Part shown: piece after piece, positions 1 through 9,037 of the stretch
Position numbering within the stretch: the first letter of the stretch is position 1
How the letters are laid out: every line of letters begins with the position of its first letter
DNA from: Chloroflexota bacterium
Lineage (GTDB): Bacteria > Chloroflexota > Anaerolineae > Anaerolineales > Anaerolineaceae
Assembly: GCA_012798455.1 (NCBI GenBank)
Contig: JAAZNC010000015.1
Coordinates: 1-52,766 of the forward strand
Direction of reading: 5' to 3'
Length of the DNA stretch: 52,766 nucleotides
Program-made: the position numbers and the translations under genes
Notes under the pieces: generated by a model
The model's input: only the letters and a program-made list of their open reading frames with translations
Databases searched by the model: none
What the model was told of the DNA's origin: nothing

Positions 1-176
1 AGTAATACCGGGATCGACAACGAACCCCTGCGCAGCAGTTTTACGATCCTTTTTATAGCGCGCGAACCATCCTGGACAACCATAGAGACGTTATATTGCC
101 GGGCATAGCGATGGATGAACGTACGTCCTCTTTTATCGTTTCCTACCAGCACCAGTGTATTTTGGGGAGAAGACAA
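1..176 (-). CDS. Partial CDS, possible formyltransferase-like protein (N-terminus only)
   Basis: This gene starts inside the window and runs off its left edge, so only about 58 residues are visible. The start is a TTG codon at 176-174, preceded by a strong AAGGAG ribosome binding site seven bases upstream. That site lies inside the last codons of the previous gene, whose stop ends at 178, so the two are translationally close. The visible peptide begins with a hydrophobic strand (TLVLVGNDKRG) and continues with a basic helix (RAIKRIVKLLRRG). This pattern resembles the N-terminal strand of formyltransferase-fold proteins found in surface-sugar loci. The reading frame is well supported; the family call is an inference and could change once the remainder is seen. 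It would be the sixth gene of the leftward glycan operon. Confidence 0.55.
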   Translation of the reverse strand, partial: MSSPQNTLVLVGNDKRGRTFIHRYARQYNVSMVVQDGSRAIKRIVKLLRRGSLSIPVL

Positions 177-177
177 A

Positions 178-2232
178 TTATTTACTCCTTGTCATGTCAC
201 TTACCTTACAATCTGCAATGGATAGGATGCGGCGGGTGATGCCGTTTTCAGCATCACTGATCCCGGCGATCTCTTTCACACAGGTTTGTTCCAGTTCTTG
301 TTGGTCTGTCAAACTGAGCGTTTTCCACCAATCTTCGTCGATATAGACATATTCATATCCATATTTGCGGAATCCGGTGATGGTCGGATGCTGGCGCAAG
401 GAGTCCAGCTCGCTCTGGCTGAAGGAATCGGAGGAAATAAGCGTGGGATTCCCGGTCAGCACAGCAGCGCGCCAGGGGAAATTAGAGGGATCGAAGATCC
501 AACCATTGTCCGGCAGGTTGCCCCATACCCGGGCGCTCAGCCGCGCATCCCAGCCATCCATGCCTTCCGAGAGCACCGGGCTGCGGATAGCGGATAACTG
601 TACGACCCCCACCATCAGACCGCTGAGGGACATCAAAGTGATGCTTGCCAGGCTGAATATCCGCATCCACATACCGATGATTGACCATTTATCCAGCACG
701 AACAATAACAAAAGGATACTAAGGATAGAGAGCCCGAAATCAGAAAAACGCGTGATATCGCGCGGAGAAGAAACATAGGTGAGAAAGACCGGAATCAACA
801 AACCGATCAGAGCTGCCACAAACATCAATTGTTTACTTGATGGCTGACTGGTTGTTTTATTGGTTAACCACTTCCAGATCGTTGGAATAAAAAAGATCAC
901 GGGACCCAGTTCACACAATCCCACCAGAAGCAGTTCCGGTTCCAATATGGAAAGCCCACCGAGATGAGACGAATAAATGACAGGAGGCCAATTCAGCGTG
1001 AACATCGCATGGGAAGAATTGGATATGCCCGCCGCATCAGGGGTTGAAATAAGACCGCTGATGAAACCGTGTATAATTTCGGTGAATGTCCCTCCCTGCA
1101 CTAGAACGATTGGAACAGAGATGAGAGCTGCCTGGAGGAGGATATTTATAAAGGAATTATCTCTGGAACGTTTTATCAGTAGTTTCCATATAAACAAAAT
1201 GCCCACTGCCAGTAAGAGCAATCCATAAGTAGTTTCCCAGGTGAGCGCTAATTGTGCGAGCAAGATTGCCAGGATCCATTTTGCAGACCTATGCAGTTCC
1301 GGTGAGATGAGCAACCAGATCATCAGCACCATGGCAAAAGCGAAGGTGCCAGTTCCGGAATGAGCCATAATAAGTGGTCTGAAGATCCCGTTAACAAATC
1401 CGTAAGGATATGGATCAAGCGGACCGCCGCCGATGACCCAATCGGAGAAAACCGCCTGCGAAAATGGCAATCCAATATCCTGGCTGGAACCCAATAATGC
1501 TATCCTTTCATCCAATCCGGCCAGGAACGTACCAGGTAGCAACATGAGTAAATAACGCGTTCCTGAGAGCAGCGTATACACAGCGGTCAGCACGAACGCT
1601 GCCCCTGTTTTTTTTGTGTGACGCTGCAGGATGCAGTAAATGAGCAAAATGGTTAGCGCCCAATATACTCCTTTGCTGATATCAAAAGCACTCCACGGAA
1701 AGAAATTCCCCAGGCGTACCAAACTGGCTCCCAGCAGTTGAGAGCCATAATGATACTGGTAGAGGGTGGTGGGATTGAGAGGATTGTGGGGCGGGATATC
1801 TCCGTTTGCCAATTGGGAGATCATGGTCAGGTTCTTACGCTCATCAAAGATCGCCAGCCCGCGCCCGATGAGTGTAAAGAAGATGGTCAGGATAAGCATG
1901 ATGATGATTTGCCCTGATAATTGACGTAGAAATGGTTTTTCAATGACTATCTTGAAGGAAAATTTGTGTGCTGCCAATCCCGCTGCTAGAATGATGATGG
2001 CTGGTAGAGAAAATGTGAGGCTGGGAGAAAGAAAATGCCCGACCAGATTACATAACCAAAGATACAGTATCAGCCCAAATCCAAACCCGAGAATGGTAGC
2101 TTCTTGTTTTTCTAACCTGAAAAAATGTGTGATGATTAGATACCCACCTGTGCTCCACAGTAGAATGGATAACAGCCAACCGGTGATATTGATTGCGTTA
2201 ACTTCTCTTAGCCAGTACATATTTCTTTTCAA
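178..2232 (-). CDS. Large polytopic membrane protein, GT-C-like (paralogue of 27240-29231)
   Basis: The protein has 684 residues, about a dozen hydrophobic segments and a C-terminal extracytoplasmic domain of roughly 150 residues. After the fourth hydrophobic segment comes a loop with an acidic pair (D130, E131), then GDIPPH at 144-149 and a YHYG motif. Acidic residues in the first outside loop are typical of GT-C glycosyltransferases that use polyprenyl-phosphate sugars, so a role in transferring or polymerising glycans at the outer face of the membrane is inferred. No specific family was recognised. A close paralogue at 27240-29231 shares the loop, a GTR-x-LL segment and the C-terminal domain. 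The assigned start is a TTG that overlaps the TGA of the upstream gene; an ATG at 2220 is an alternative. The gene is the fifth in a leftward glycan operon. Confidence 0.75.
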   Translation of the reverse strand: MKRNMYWLREVNAINITGWLLSILLWSTGGYLIITHFFRLEKQEATILGFGFGLILYLWLCNLVGHFLSPSLTFSLPAIIILAAGLAAHKFSFKIVIEKPFLRQLSGQIIIMLILTIFFTLIGRGLAIFDERKNLTMISQLANGDIPPHNPLNPTTLYQYHYGSQLLGASLVRLGNFFPWSAFDISKGVYWALTILLIYCILQRHTKKTGAAFVLTAVYTLLSGTRYLLMLLPGTFLAGLDERIALLGSSQDIGLPFSQAVFSDWVIGGGPLDPYPYGFVNGIFRPLIMAHSGTGTFAFAMVLMIWLLISPELHRSAKWILAILLAQLALTWETTYGLLLLAVGILFIWKLLIKRSRDNSFINILLQAALISVPIVLVQGGTFTEIIHGFISGLISTPDAAGISNSSHAMFTLNWPPVIYSSHLGGLSILEPELLLVGLCELGPVIFFIPTIWKWLTNKTTSQPSSKQLMFVAALIGLLIPVFLTYVSSPRDITRFSDFGLSILSILLLLFVLDKWSIIGMWMRIFSLASITLMSLSGLMVGVVQLSAIRSPVLSEGMDGWDARLSARVWGNLPDNGWIFDPSNFPWRAAVLTGNPTLISSDSFSQSELDSLRQHPTITGFRKYGYEYVYIDEDWWKTLSLTDQQELEQTCVKEIAGISDAENGITRRILSIADCKVSDMTRSK

Positions 2233-3203
2233 CCATCCTGAGTTTGTTTTTCTCTTTTGATTTTCCCCAAATCCGGCAAGAAGAAAATACCCGGCAAACT
2301 ACAAATGATGAATGCCAAACGAATCAGCAGTGCTAGGGCATATGCAGATTCTGATGGAACGTTCCCAAGCGAGGAAAAAAGATAAGAGATAGCCAATTCC
2401 TGGATGCCAAGTCCTCCAATTGATAATGGAAATAAAGAAATGATATAGCTGAGGCTATAAATGGCGCCGATCTTGAGGATCGAGAGATCGGCATGCATGG
2501 CATGTAGGCATAACCAGATGGTCATGAAGTAAAATGCCATATGTAGCAGAGTGAATCCCATGGATTCCAGAAGGTAAATGGGATGTCCCCACCATAAGCG
2601 GAAGCTGTTTGCTACCCTGAGAATAAATTTCTTGCCCCACTCCCATAACTTTTTAAAAAGATCTGAAAAAACAATTGCCATTGGCACAACCATAATGATG
2701 TGGGAGATGAATGGATTTTCCGGCGAGCGCAGGAAAATGGTAATCCCGTAAGGTAAAAAGAAGAACATCCCTGTGAATCCGATGATGCGATCCATGATCA
2801 GAGAAGAAGTGACATAAGCGGGTTCCAGACTGGCTTGAATGCCCATGAATAAACGGACCACATCTCCTCCAATACTGGTTGGGAGAACATTGGTGGAAAA
2901 TAATCCGGCAAAAGTGATTTTGAGGATTTCTTTAAAGTTAGGTTTGGGATCGTTGATCTTCAATAATGCATTCCAACGCGCACCTATAAAGATGCGTGAA
3001 CCCAACATAGATAAAATGCTTAGCAGGATGGTTCCCGATGGTAGTTCTCGAATTAATGTGAAAGTCTCTTTAAAATCTTGTCTTGAGAATTGGTAGGCAA
3101 AGAAACCGATCGCAACCACAGTCAATATCCAACGCCAGATAGAAGAGTTCTTAGGTGGCTTGTTCTGGCTTGACTTGAGCTCGTCGTTTGTTTTATTGCT
3201 CAT
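2229..3203 (-). CDS. Lysylphosphatidylglycerol synthase TM-region / UPF0104 family membrane protein
   Basis: This 324-residue protein has a short polar N-terminus, then about eight membrane segments. The conserved part, around residues 90-140, contains the sequence NVLPTSIGGDVVRL followed by a segment with MDRIIG. This matches the transmembrane flippase-like domain of the lysylphosphatidylglycerol synthase/AglD/UPF0104 superfamily. The C-terminal part has the family's SIGGLGIQE-like motif. Members of this family often sit beside GT-C enzymes and flippases in glycolipid loci and are thought to move lipids or lipid-linked sugars across the membrane; the substrate here is unknown. It overlaps both neighbours by four bases (TGA/TTG at 2229-2232 and ATGA at 3200-3203), so it is co-translated within the operon. 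Confidence 0.85.
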   Translation of the reverse strand: MSNKTNDELKSSQNKPPKNSSIWRWILTVVAIGFFAYQFSRQDFKETFTLIRELPSGTILLSILSMLGSRIFIGARWNALLKINDPKPNFKEILKITFAGLFSTNVLPTSIGGDVVRLFMGIQASLEPAYVTSSLIMDRIIGFTGMFFFLPYGITIFLRSPENPFISHIIMVVPMAIVFSDLFKKLWEWGKKFILRVANSFRLWWGHPIYLLESMGFTLLHMAFYFMTIWLCLHAMHADLSILKIGAIYSLSYIISLFPLSIGGLGIQELAISYLFSSLGNVPSESAYALALLIRLAFIICSLPGIFFLPDLGKIKREKQTQDG

Positions 3204-5194
3204 TGTGTGATCAACCTTTGGAGTTCATTTGCCGGTCGTGGTATGTAAATTTCTGTATCAGTATATCGCAGCCAGGCAGCTGGTGTGTAGTATTTCATGA
3301 GTGGCGTACTGATATTTTTTACCCAGGCATTGTTTTCTTCGGAAAAGCCACTCTCTTTATCTTTGTAGATCAAATATTGTTTGTTGATGATGATTAGGTC
3401 AAAACGATGAGATGAAAGTTCATTATAGAATGAATCCAGGTAACCTCTTTGATTGGATATCGCCCACTCCATTAATTCTAACTGCTCATAGTCGGCTAAC
3501 AATCTGGTGTTTTGGACGTAACCAAAGGTTAGCAGTTGGCGTTGATTTACGAAGAGAATTTCAGCATCCGGTTTTTTGCTTTGTGCAACTTCGATGTAGC
3601 CATTGATCTCCATCAGGTCATGCTGCAGTGATTCTGCAGAGTAAATTGGACGAGGAAAATAGCCATTCAATGTTAAACAGAATGGCAACAGTAGCATGAG
3701 AGTGGCTGCTGTTGATCTTAGTGGTATTGCAGCAAGGTTGGTTGGAATTTCCGGGAAGTGAGCTGAGAATTCCATGTAATAAACTGCCACCAGAAGCAGC
3801 AGCATGAACGCATCCATATTATGCAGGTTGCTGCCGGCGCCAATTTTGACACTCACCACCAGTCCGCCTGCAAAAAACACTGCCAGCGCAAGCAGGAGGA
3901 ACCAGTGCAATACCCAGGAAATCGCATTCTTAGTTTTCACCAGACGTGTGATCAATAAGATCAATAACGGTGTACTGACCATGATAATGCCCAACAAAAT
4001 ACCCTGTGAGAAAGTAGGCCCTGGTAGCAACCGTTCCCATAACAGAGCAGAAGTAAATTTGGTAGTGGCTCTTTGAAGATTATCATTGCCTGATAAGAAA
4101 ACATACAGGAAATTGGCTGAAAAACTGCTTACCAAACCAGCAGTGATGAAACCGAAAGGCTGTTTGAGATAACCCCAAAGCTTTCCATCTTCATGTTTCG
4201 GGGATTCTAGAAGGAACAACAAGGCTGCCAGAATGGCGGGCATCGGATACCAATTGATGCGGCTGATACCGGTCCAGATGGACGCCAGTATCACCCATAA
4301 CAATGAACGCCAAAATTTGTCATATCGGAAGCCAAACAGGATCATGATAGCGGATACGAGCAGATAATAATAAACAGGTCCTTGCTGCAGGAACAGGAAG
4401 CCTGTTAACGATAATGCAATGTTCCAGGCCCAGTTGGCAAGATTTAGGCGCTTCACCAGGGCAACCACGCACAGCCCGGTTGTGGCGATCCATAAGAATG
4501 CCTGCCAGGCGCGATGGATGAAAATTCCTGCCTGCGGGATCAGGAAGGGTACCGAAAGCATGAGATAGCGACTTGGACTTGGCAATGGATAAGGCAGGTT
4601 GAGCTGGTAGATTCGTTTTGAAAAGAATAGGGAAGCATAGTAATACCGGCTGCCCTCTGACCACCCCATGGTGAACGGATTGCTGGATACATCACTTAGA
4701 TAATTGCCGGTTTGATAAAAAACTCCCAGTAGGAGGATGCTGATGATAAGCAGTATGTTCCAGGATTGTTTTGCGAATGAAATTTTTAAAATGAGCATGA
4801 CCACCAAAGCAGTGGTTATTAAGTAGAATGCCCTTTGGGAATAAGTTGAGAATAGCTCGGGTATTTTTATAAACCCCAAGAAAATGACCAGGGTGGGGAT
4901 CAATAAGGAAAGAGAAATACCGATTGATTTGGGGATTTTAATCTTCTGCAAATCTCGGTTGATTCGGTCGGTGATTGGGGGTTTTCTCTTTGAGACCAGT
5001 AAGATCAGGGCTATCACTGCGCAGATCGCCATAATCATGTTGAGAAATTTAGCAAGTTGCCAGCCACTGGACGAGTGATAAAGACCGGAACTTATACCTT
5101 CATAAACCGCGAGAAATGCAGTGGTGCCGTAGAGGATGAAAAAAGAGACATATATGACCTGCGATGTTTCAATAGCTTGAAATATCTTTTTCAT
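3200..5194 (-). CDS. Polytopic membrane protein, GT-C-like glycosyltransferase candidate
   Basis: The 664-residue product has many membrane segments across residues 1-500 and a soluble C-terminal region of about 150 residues, outside the membrane in a GT-C topology. The first large loop holds a GWSEGSRYYYA motif followed by a proline-rich segment and PSRYLM. An acidic residue and aromatic cluster at this place is the usual layout of the first outer loop of GT-C glycosyltransferases. It is not a clear homologue of the 178-2232 protein, but the overall build is the same. No precise family was recognised and the sugar is unknown. It is joined by ATGA overlaps to the flippase upstream (5191-5194) and the UPF0104-like gene downstream, which supports a shared job in building or moving a lipid-linked glycan. 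Confidence 0.75.
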   Translation of the reverse strand: MKKIFQAIETSQVIYVSFFILYGTTAFLAVYEGISSGLYHSSSGWQLAKFLNMIMAICAVIALILLVSKRKPPITDRINRDLQKIKIPKSIGISLSLLIPTLVIFLGFIKIPELFSTYSQRAFYLITTALVVMLILKISFAKQSWNILLIISILLLGVFYQTGNYLSDVSSNPFTMGWSEGSRYYYASLFFSKRIYQLNLPYPLPSPSRYLMLSVPFLIPQAGIFIHRAWQAFLWIATTGLCVVALVKRLNLANWAWNIALSLTGFLFLQQGPVYYYLLVSAIMILFGFRYDKFWRSLLWVILASIWTGISRINWYPMPAILAALLFLLESPKHEDGKLWGYLKQPFGFITAGLVSSFSANFLYVFLSGNDNLQRATTKFTSALLWERLLPGPTFSQGILLGIIMVSTPLLILLITRLVKTKNAISWVLHWFLLLALAVFFAGGLVVSVKIGAGSNLHNMDAFMLLLLVAVYYMEFSAHFPEIPTNLAAIPLRSTAATLMLLLPFCLTLNGYFPRPIYSAESLQHDLMEINGYIEVAQSKKPDAEILFVNQRQLLTFGYVQNTRLLADYEQLELMEWAISNQRGYLDSFYNELSSHRFDLIIINKQYLIYKDKESGFSEENNAWVKNISTPLMKYYTPAAWLRYTDTEIYIPRPANELQRLITQ

Positions 5195-6672
5195 TTTTGC
5201 ATTTTTATCCTGCCGAAAATATTTCTGATGAATATTTTTATCTGATTTTGCAGTGCTTTGATTTCAAAGATGGTCAGTAGAGAGAAAAGAGGGGTGCAAA
5301 CGATGAAAATGATCAGAATGAGGAAAGAATATAGTACATCCGTACCAAGATCGTTGGCAGAGATGAAATATTTCAGGATGATTGCCATAGCGGCAAGAAT
5401 ACTGATGCGCAGAATGCGGTTGCTTTCATAGGGAATGGGGTGTGATTTTTGAGAGTTCAAAAAGAGCAATAAGTTATAAACTAAATTGGCGAATAATACA
5501 GCATATGCCGTTCCAACCTCTTGATGACCGGGTATGATGAGAATCAGAGTAATGCCCATGATGATGGCGCTGCTAGCTGTGATCAAACCTACATACCTGG
5601 TGTTTTTGCTAATCATAGCTCCGATGGATATGATCTGTGAGACACCCGATAATACGTAGACAAAGGTAAGTGGGGGGATGACCGCTACGGCGGATAAGTA
5701 CTCTGCACCGGATAGAAATAGGATGAGGGGTTTGGCAAACAATGAAATCCCTACGGCGACCAACGTGATGAAATATAGGTAGTAGGATAATGTTTTTTGA
5801 TAGATAGTGTCGGCATCCGCATCTTTCGCCACTTCAAAAATGAACGGCAGATTAGCAGTCCGAAATGCCTGCACCAGGAATCCGACGATGGAAGCAATTC
5901 TTAACCCGGCTGCATAAACTCCTGTTGCTTCGAGATTGGATAGACTTGAAAGGAATAAACGATCAGCAGAAGAAAGAAACCAGGCACTAATTCCCACTGG
6001 AAAGAGCGGACTCCAGTAGTGAAAAAGCTCTTTGAAACGGCTCAGGTCAAAATGAAATTCCCAATAAGAGCGGTTGATGACAAAACAGAGTATGGTGAAT
6101 AGCAAATAGCTGATCACATTTGTCCAGAAAATGCCCACCAATCCGGTGTGTATCACCAATACCAAGATGATATTGGTGATGATCTGGAAAGCGACAAAGG
6201 GGAGTGTGATTGAGATATATTTTATCGGTTTGCGTTCCAGGCGCAGCAAATTGAGATTGAAGGTATAAAGCGCCATCCATGGAATGACCAGGCTGGCGAT
6301 GCGCAGCAGTTTGGCAAAGCGATCTGTGCCCAGTAAAATAGTACTGATCTGGTGGCTGAAGAACCAGATGACGACAGTCAACAGGATATTAATCAAGAAA
6401 ATATAAATGCTGAGAGTCGAAAGAGTTTTTTTGCGTTCTTCCTTTTGTGGATATTCAAAAAAGAAAAAACTCTGTGCCATATCCGTACCAGAGGTGAGCA
6501 GAATACTGATCAGAAACACAAAAGTGTTGATGACTTCAATCGCACCATAATCTGTAATATTGAAAACGCGCGAGTAAAGTGGAAATAAAAGGAAAGAAAT
6601 GAACTTGCTGCCAGCCCCCCCCAGACCGTAAATGGTTGTTTCTTTTAAAACTTGCTGTGTTCTATTAGCCAT
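5191..6672 (-). CDS. Wzx-type oligosaccharide flippase (polysaccharide biosynthesis protein)
   Basis: The 493-residue protein has about fourteen predicted membrane helices. It opens with the typical flippase start, a basic helix followed by a small-residue-rich first helix (YGLGGAGSKFISFLLFPLYSR) and the sequence TDYGAIEV, which are hallmarks of the Wzx/RfbX branch of the MATE/MOP superfamily. Such proteins move undecaprenyl-pyrophosphate-linked repeat units across the inner membrane before polymerisation. The ATG at 6672 has no clear Shine-Dalgarno sequence and lies nine bases after the epimerase stop, so translation may depend on coupling. The gene comes directly after the sugar epimerase and before the GT-C-like proteins, in keeping with a lipid-linked glycan pathway. 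Confidence 0.9.
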   Translation of the reverse strand: MANRTQQVLKETTIYGLGGAGSKFISFLLFPLYSRVFNITDYGAIEVINTFVFLISILLTSGTDMAQSFFFFEYPQKEERKKTLSTLSIYIFLINILLTVVIWFFSHQISTILLGTDRFAKLLRIASLVIPWMALYTFNLNLLRLERKPIKYISITLPFVAFQIITNIILVLVIHTGLVGIFWTNVISYLLFTILCFVINRSYWEFHFDLSRFKELFHYWSPLFPVGISAWFLSSADRLFLSSLSNLEATGVYAAGLRIASIVGFLVQAFRTANLPFIFEVAKDADADTIYQKTLSYYLYFITLVAVGISLFAKPLILFLSGAEYLSAVAVIPPLTFVYVLSGVSQIISIGAMISKNTRYVGLITASSAIIMGITLILIIPGHQEVGTAYAVLFANLVYNLLLFLNSQKSHPIPYESNRILRISILAAMAIILKYFISANDLGTDVLYSFLILIIFIVCTPLFSLLTIFEIKALQNQIKIFIRNIFGRIKMQK

Positions 6673-6681
6673 GAGGTGAAA

Positions 6682-7620
6682 TTATGATGACCGATTCCGG
6701 TTGAAACGTTGATCCTGTGTCATTGTCTTCAACAGCCCTTCTTTGAGACTGACTTTGGGTTGATAGCCTAATTTTGCTTGAGATAGAGATATATCAGCAC
6801 ACATACGGGCTGGACCTGAATCGTGATGCCGATTATGGACGATCTCAGGTTTTTGTTCGCTGATCTCCATGACAATCTTGGCGATTTCATTGACCGAGGT
6901 TTCTTCTCCGCTTCCAACATTCATGATCAACCGGTTGATGTCATTGCTCATGGATGCCCGCACCATAGCGTCAGTAACATCATCTACGTAAACATAATCA
7001 CGTGTTTGTTTCCCGTCTCCGTGAATCACTATGGTCCCATTATCCAGTGCTTGTTTGATACAGTAGGGGATAACAGGTGCATGAGCAGGTGGCAGACGTT
7101 GCTCTGGACCGTAAGCATTGAACACACGTAGTACAACAGTTTCGATCTTCCATAATTCCCCGATAGTACGGATATAATACTCTGCCGCTAATTTGGATAC
7201 AGCATAAGGTGAGCGTGGTTGAGGTCGAAAGGATTCTTTCATAGGTTGGTTTTTTTGATTTCCGTAGATCGATCCTGATGAAATGAATACGACCCTTTTC
7301 ACACCCACATCCCGCATGGCTTCCATTAGCGTAACTGTTCCTCCCACGTTTACCAGGTTATATTCCCTTGGATAAAGCACTGATTCGGGGACGATCACGC
7401 GCGCAGCGAGATGATAAACACAATCTACCCCCTGTAATAATGTCCATAGTTTGGGACGGTCGTTGATATCCCCTCGCACCAGATGCACTTCTGGTGATAA
7501 ACGTTCAGGATCACCGGTGGATAGATCATCCATTCCTACAACACTGTGCCCATCGCTGACCAAGCTGTTTGCTAGAGGGGCACCCAGAAAACCTGCTGCA
7601 CCGGTAATAAGAAATCGCAT
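6682..7620 (-). CDS. NAD-dependent nucleotide-sugar epimerase/dehydratase (extended SDR)
   Basis: The 312-residue protein begins with the Rossmann motif GAAGFLG (residues 7-13) and has the acidic DDLSTG segment that binds the NAD ribose. A serine-rich SSGSIYG segment and a YAVSK catalytic motif (Tyr-x-x-x-Lys) follow. The segments RVFNAYGPEQ, HGDGKQTRDYVYVDDV and GSGEETSVNEI are typical of UDP-glucose/UDP-GlcNAc 4-epimerase-like enzymes. The reaction is probably epimerisation or 4,6-dehydration of a nucleotide sugar in the cytoplasm; the exact substrate cannot be told from sequence. It is the first gene of the leftward operon, with an extended -10 promoter just upstream, and would feed sugars to the flippase and GT-C genes that follow. 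Confidence 0.9.
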   Translation of the reverse strand: MRFLITGAAGFLGAPLANSLVSDGHSVVGMDDLSTGDPERLSPEVHLVRGDINDRPKLWTLLQGVDCVYHLAARVIVPESVLYPREYNLVNVGGTVTLMEAMRDVGVKRVVFISSGSIYGNQKNQPMKESFRPQPRSPYAVSKLAAEYYIRTIGELWKIETVVLRVFNAYGPEQRLPPAHAPVIPYCIKQALDNGTIVIHGDGKQTRDYVYVDDVTDAMVRASMSNDINRLIMNVGSGEETSVNEIAKIVMEISEQKPEIVHNRHHDSGPARMCADISLSQAKLGYQPKVSLKEGLLKTMTQDQRFNRNRSS

Positions 7621-7655
7621 CCGTGATCCAACCTTTGGGAAAAAATCTTGCTGGC

Positions 7656-7664
7656 ATTATAGCA
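7656..7664 (-). promoter_or_regulatory. Extended -10 promoter for the leftward glycan operon
   Basis: On the minus strand the motif TGCTATAAT gives a perfect TATAAT at 7661-7656 preceded by TG one base further out, an extended -10 element. No good -35 hexamer lies 16-18 bases upstream, which fits this promoter class. Transcription would start near 7649, leaving a leader of about 29 bases before the epimerase ATG. Confidence 0.55.
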
Positions 7665-7771
7665 TATTTGCTTCTACTGTATCGCGCACCATATTTTTTA
7701 CCAAACTTCAGGGAAACCAACTATTTTCAATGATAAGAATACAGTACAATAGGGAGAAATTACCTCTGAAA

Positions 7772-8950
7772 ATGGCTATGAAGAAACTGATCTTGATTTT
7801 ACTCACTGTTATGACGATAACATTTGCAGGCAAAAGTGCTGCGGTGTATGCGCAAGCGGAAATCACACCCGAGATACCTGCGGTCAATAATGATATGGCA
7901 TTGTGCCTCCCGGGCATCTACCTGGAGACTCCAGATGACTGTTTACCATTGGGTTCATCTCAGATCCTAACGGATCTGGCGAGAAAGGGGTTAACGGTAC
8001 CTTTGAAACCTCTACCTGCCAGTAAACCAAGTGCAGATTATGTGAATCTGGACCAGAATTATGCAAAATTAAATTTACAACCCGGAGTGCAGGCAGCCTT
8101 TTATCCCAATCTGGATTCTGCCGTGGCTGGCATTAATGCTTTTCGTTTTCTACCGGCAGGAGACCTGCTGTATATTGCTTACACTTATCAGTCTGATGTG
8201 GGGGGGAAACATTTTGTGCAGGTTGAAAACGGAGAATGGGTTAGGGCTTCACCCACATACTATTCCACTTTTCAAGGACTGCATTTTTCGAAGACACCTT
8301 CCAATTCTTTTGGTTGGATCCTTGACCAAAATAAACCGAGTCGTGAACCGGGATATCAAGCGGACCTGGTAAACGAAACACTGGTCAGAGAACAGATTGT
8401 CCAGGTATATGATGCAGTAGAAGCAGGCAATACCACCTGGTATATGATCGGACTTGGTAAATGGGTTGAGCAACGCTACATTGCCGTCGTGAATGTCATG
8501 CCGTCCCCTCCTGATGGTGTTATCAATGGGCGCTGGATCGAAGTGAACCTCTACCAGCAAACCCTGGCTGTTTATGATAACAATCAATTGGTTTTTGCAA
8601 CCATCATTGCAACCGGCGTGGATCCCTACTTCACTCAACCCGGACTTTTCCAGATCTATGAGAAAAAAGAACTGGAAACTATGACCGGTGCATTTGCAGC
8701 CGATAAATCAGATTATTACTATCTTGAGAGTGTACCCTGGACCATGTATTTCGACCAGAATCGTGCATTACATGGAGCTTACTGGCGAGCGTTATTTGGA
8801 TACCCGCAATCACATGGTTGTGTGAATCTTTCTGTAGGCGACTCGCACTGGTTATATGATTGGGCGAATGTAGGAGATTGGGTTTATGTGTGGGACCCCA
8901 GTGGAAAAACTCCTACCGATCCGTCTTTTTATGGTCAGGGTGGAGCATGA
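7772..8950 (+). CDS. L,D-transpeptidase (YkuD domain), secreted
   Basis: The 392-residue protein carries an N-terminal signal peptide (basic MAMKK, a hydrophobic core, then a cut site near AVYAQA). The C-terminal third is a YkuD domain: it opens with GRWIEVNLYQQTLAVYDN and contains the catalytic pattern HGAYW (His334) followed by SHGCVNL (residues 347-353), with Cys350 as the nucleophile. These enzymes make 3-3 cross-links in peptidoglycan or attach proteins to it, outside the cytoplasmic membrane. The middle part (about 60-250) has no recognised domain and may bind the wall. The start is uncertain: ATG at 7772 gives the cleanest signal peptide, while an in-frame ATG at 7730 adds 14 residues. 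The purine-rich AGGGAG at 7751-7756 is placed between them. Confidence 0.9.
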   Translation: MAMKKLILILLTVMTITFAGKSAAVYAQAEITPEIPAVNNDMALCLPGIYLETPDDCLPLGSSQILTDLARKGLTVPLKPLPASKPSADYVNLDQNYAKLNLQPGVQAAFYPNLDSAVAGINAFRFLPAGDLLYIAYTYQSDVGGKHFVQVENGEWVRASPTYYSTFQGLHFSKTPSNSFGWILDQNKPSREPGYQADLVNETLVREQIVQVYDAVEAGNTTWYMIGLGKWVEQRYIAVVNVMPSPPDGVINGRWIEVNLYQQTLAVYDNNQLVFATIIATGVDPYFTQPGLFQIYEKKELETMTGAFAADKSDYYYLESVPWTMYFDQNRALHGAYWRALFGYPQSHGCVNLSVGDSHWLYDWANVGDWVYVWDPSGKTPTDPSFYGQGGA

Positions 8951-8982
8951 TCACCCGATTTCGAAACCTTAAAAATTAAATA

Positions 8983-9019
8983 AAAAAGAATCCTTGTAGG
9001 TTTTGCAGGGATTCTTTTT
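8983..9019. terminator. Bidirectional rho-independent terminator
   Basis: AAAAAGAATCC at 8983-8993 pairs perfectly with GGATTCTTTTT at 9009-9019, and three more inner pairs (one a G-T wobble) extend the stem. It has an A tract on one side and a T tract on the other and lies between two convergent genes, so it can end transcription from both sides. Confidence 0.85.
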
Positions 9020-9037
9020 CGATTCTATTATGTGATC

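Noticed and set aside
7451-7771. Upstream extension of the L,D-transpeptidase frame
   Set aside because: The frame is open back to 7451 but lies inside the epimerase gene of the other strand and would bury the signal peptide.
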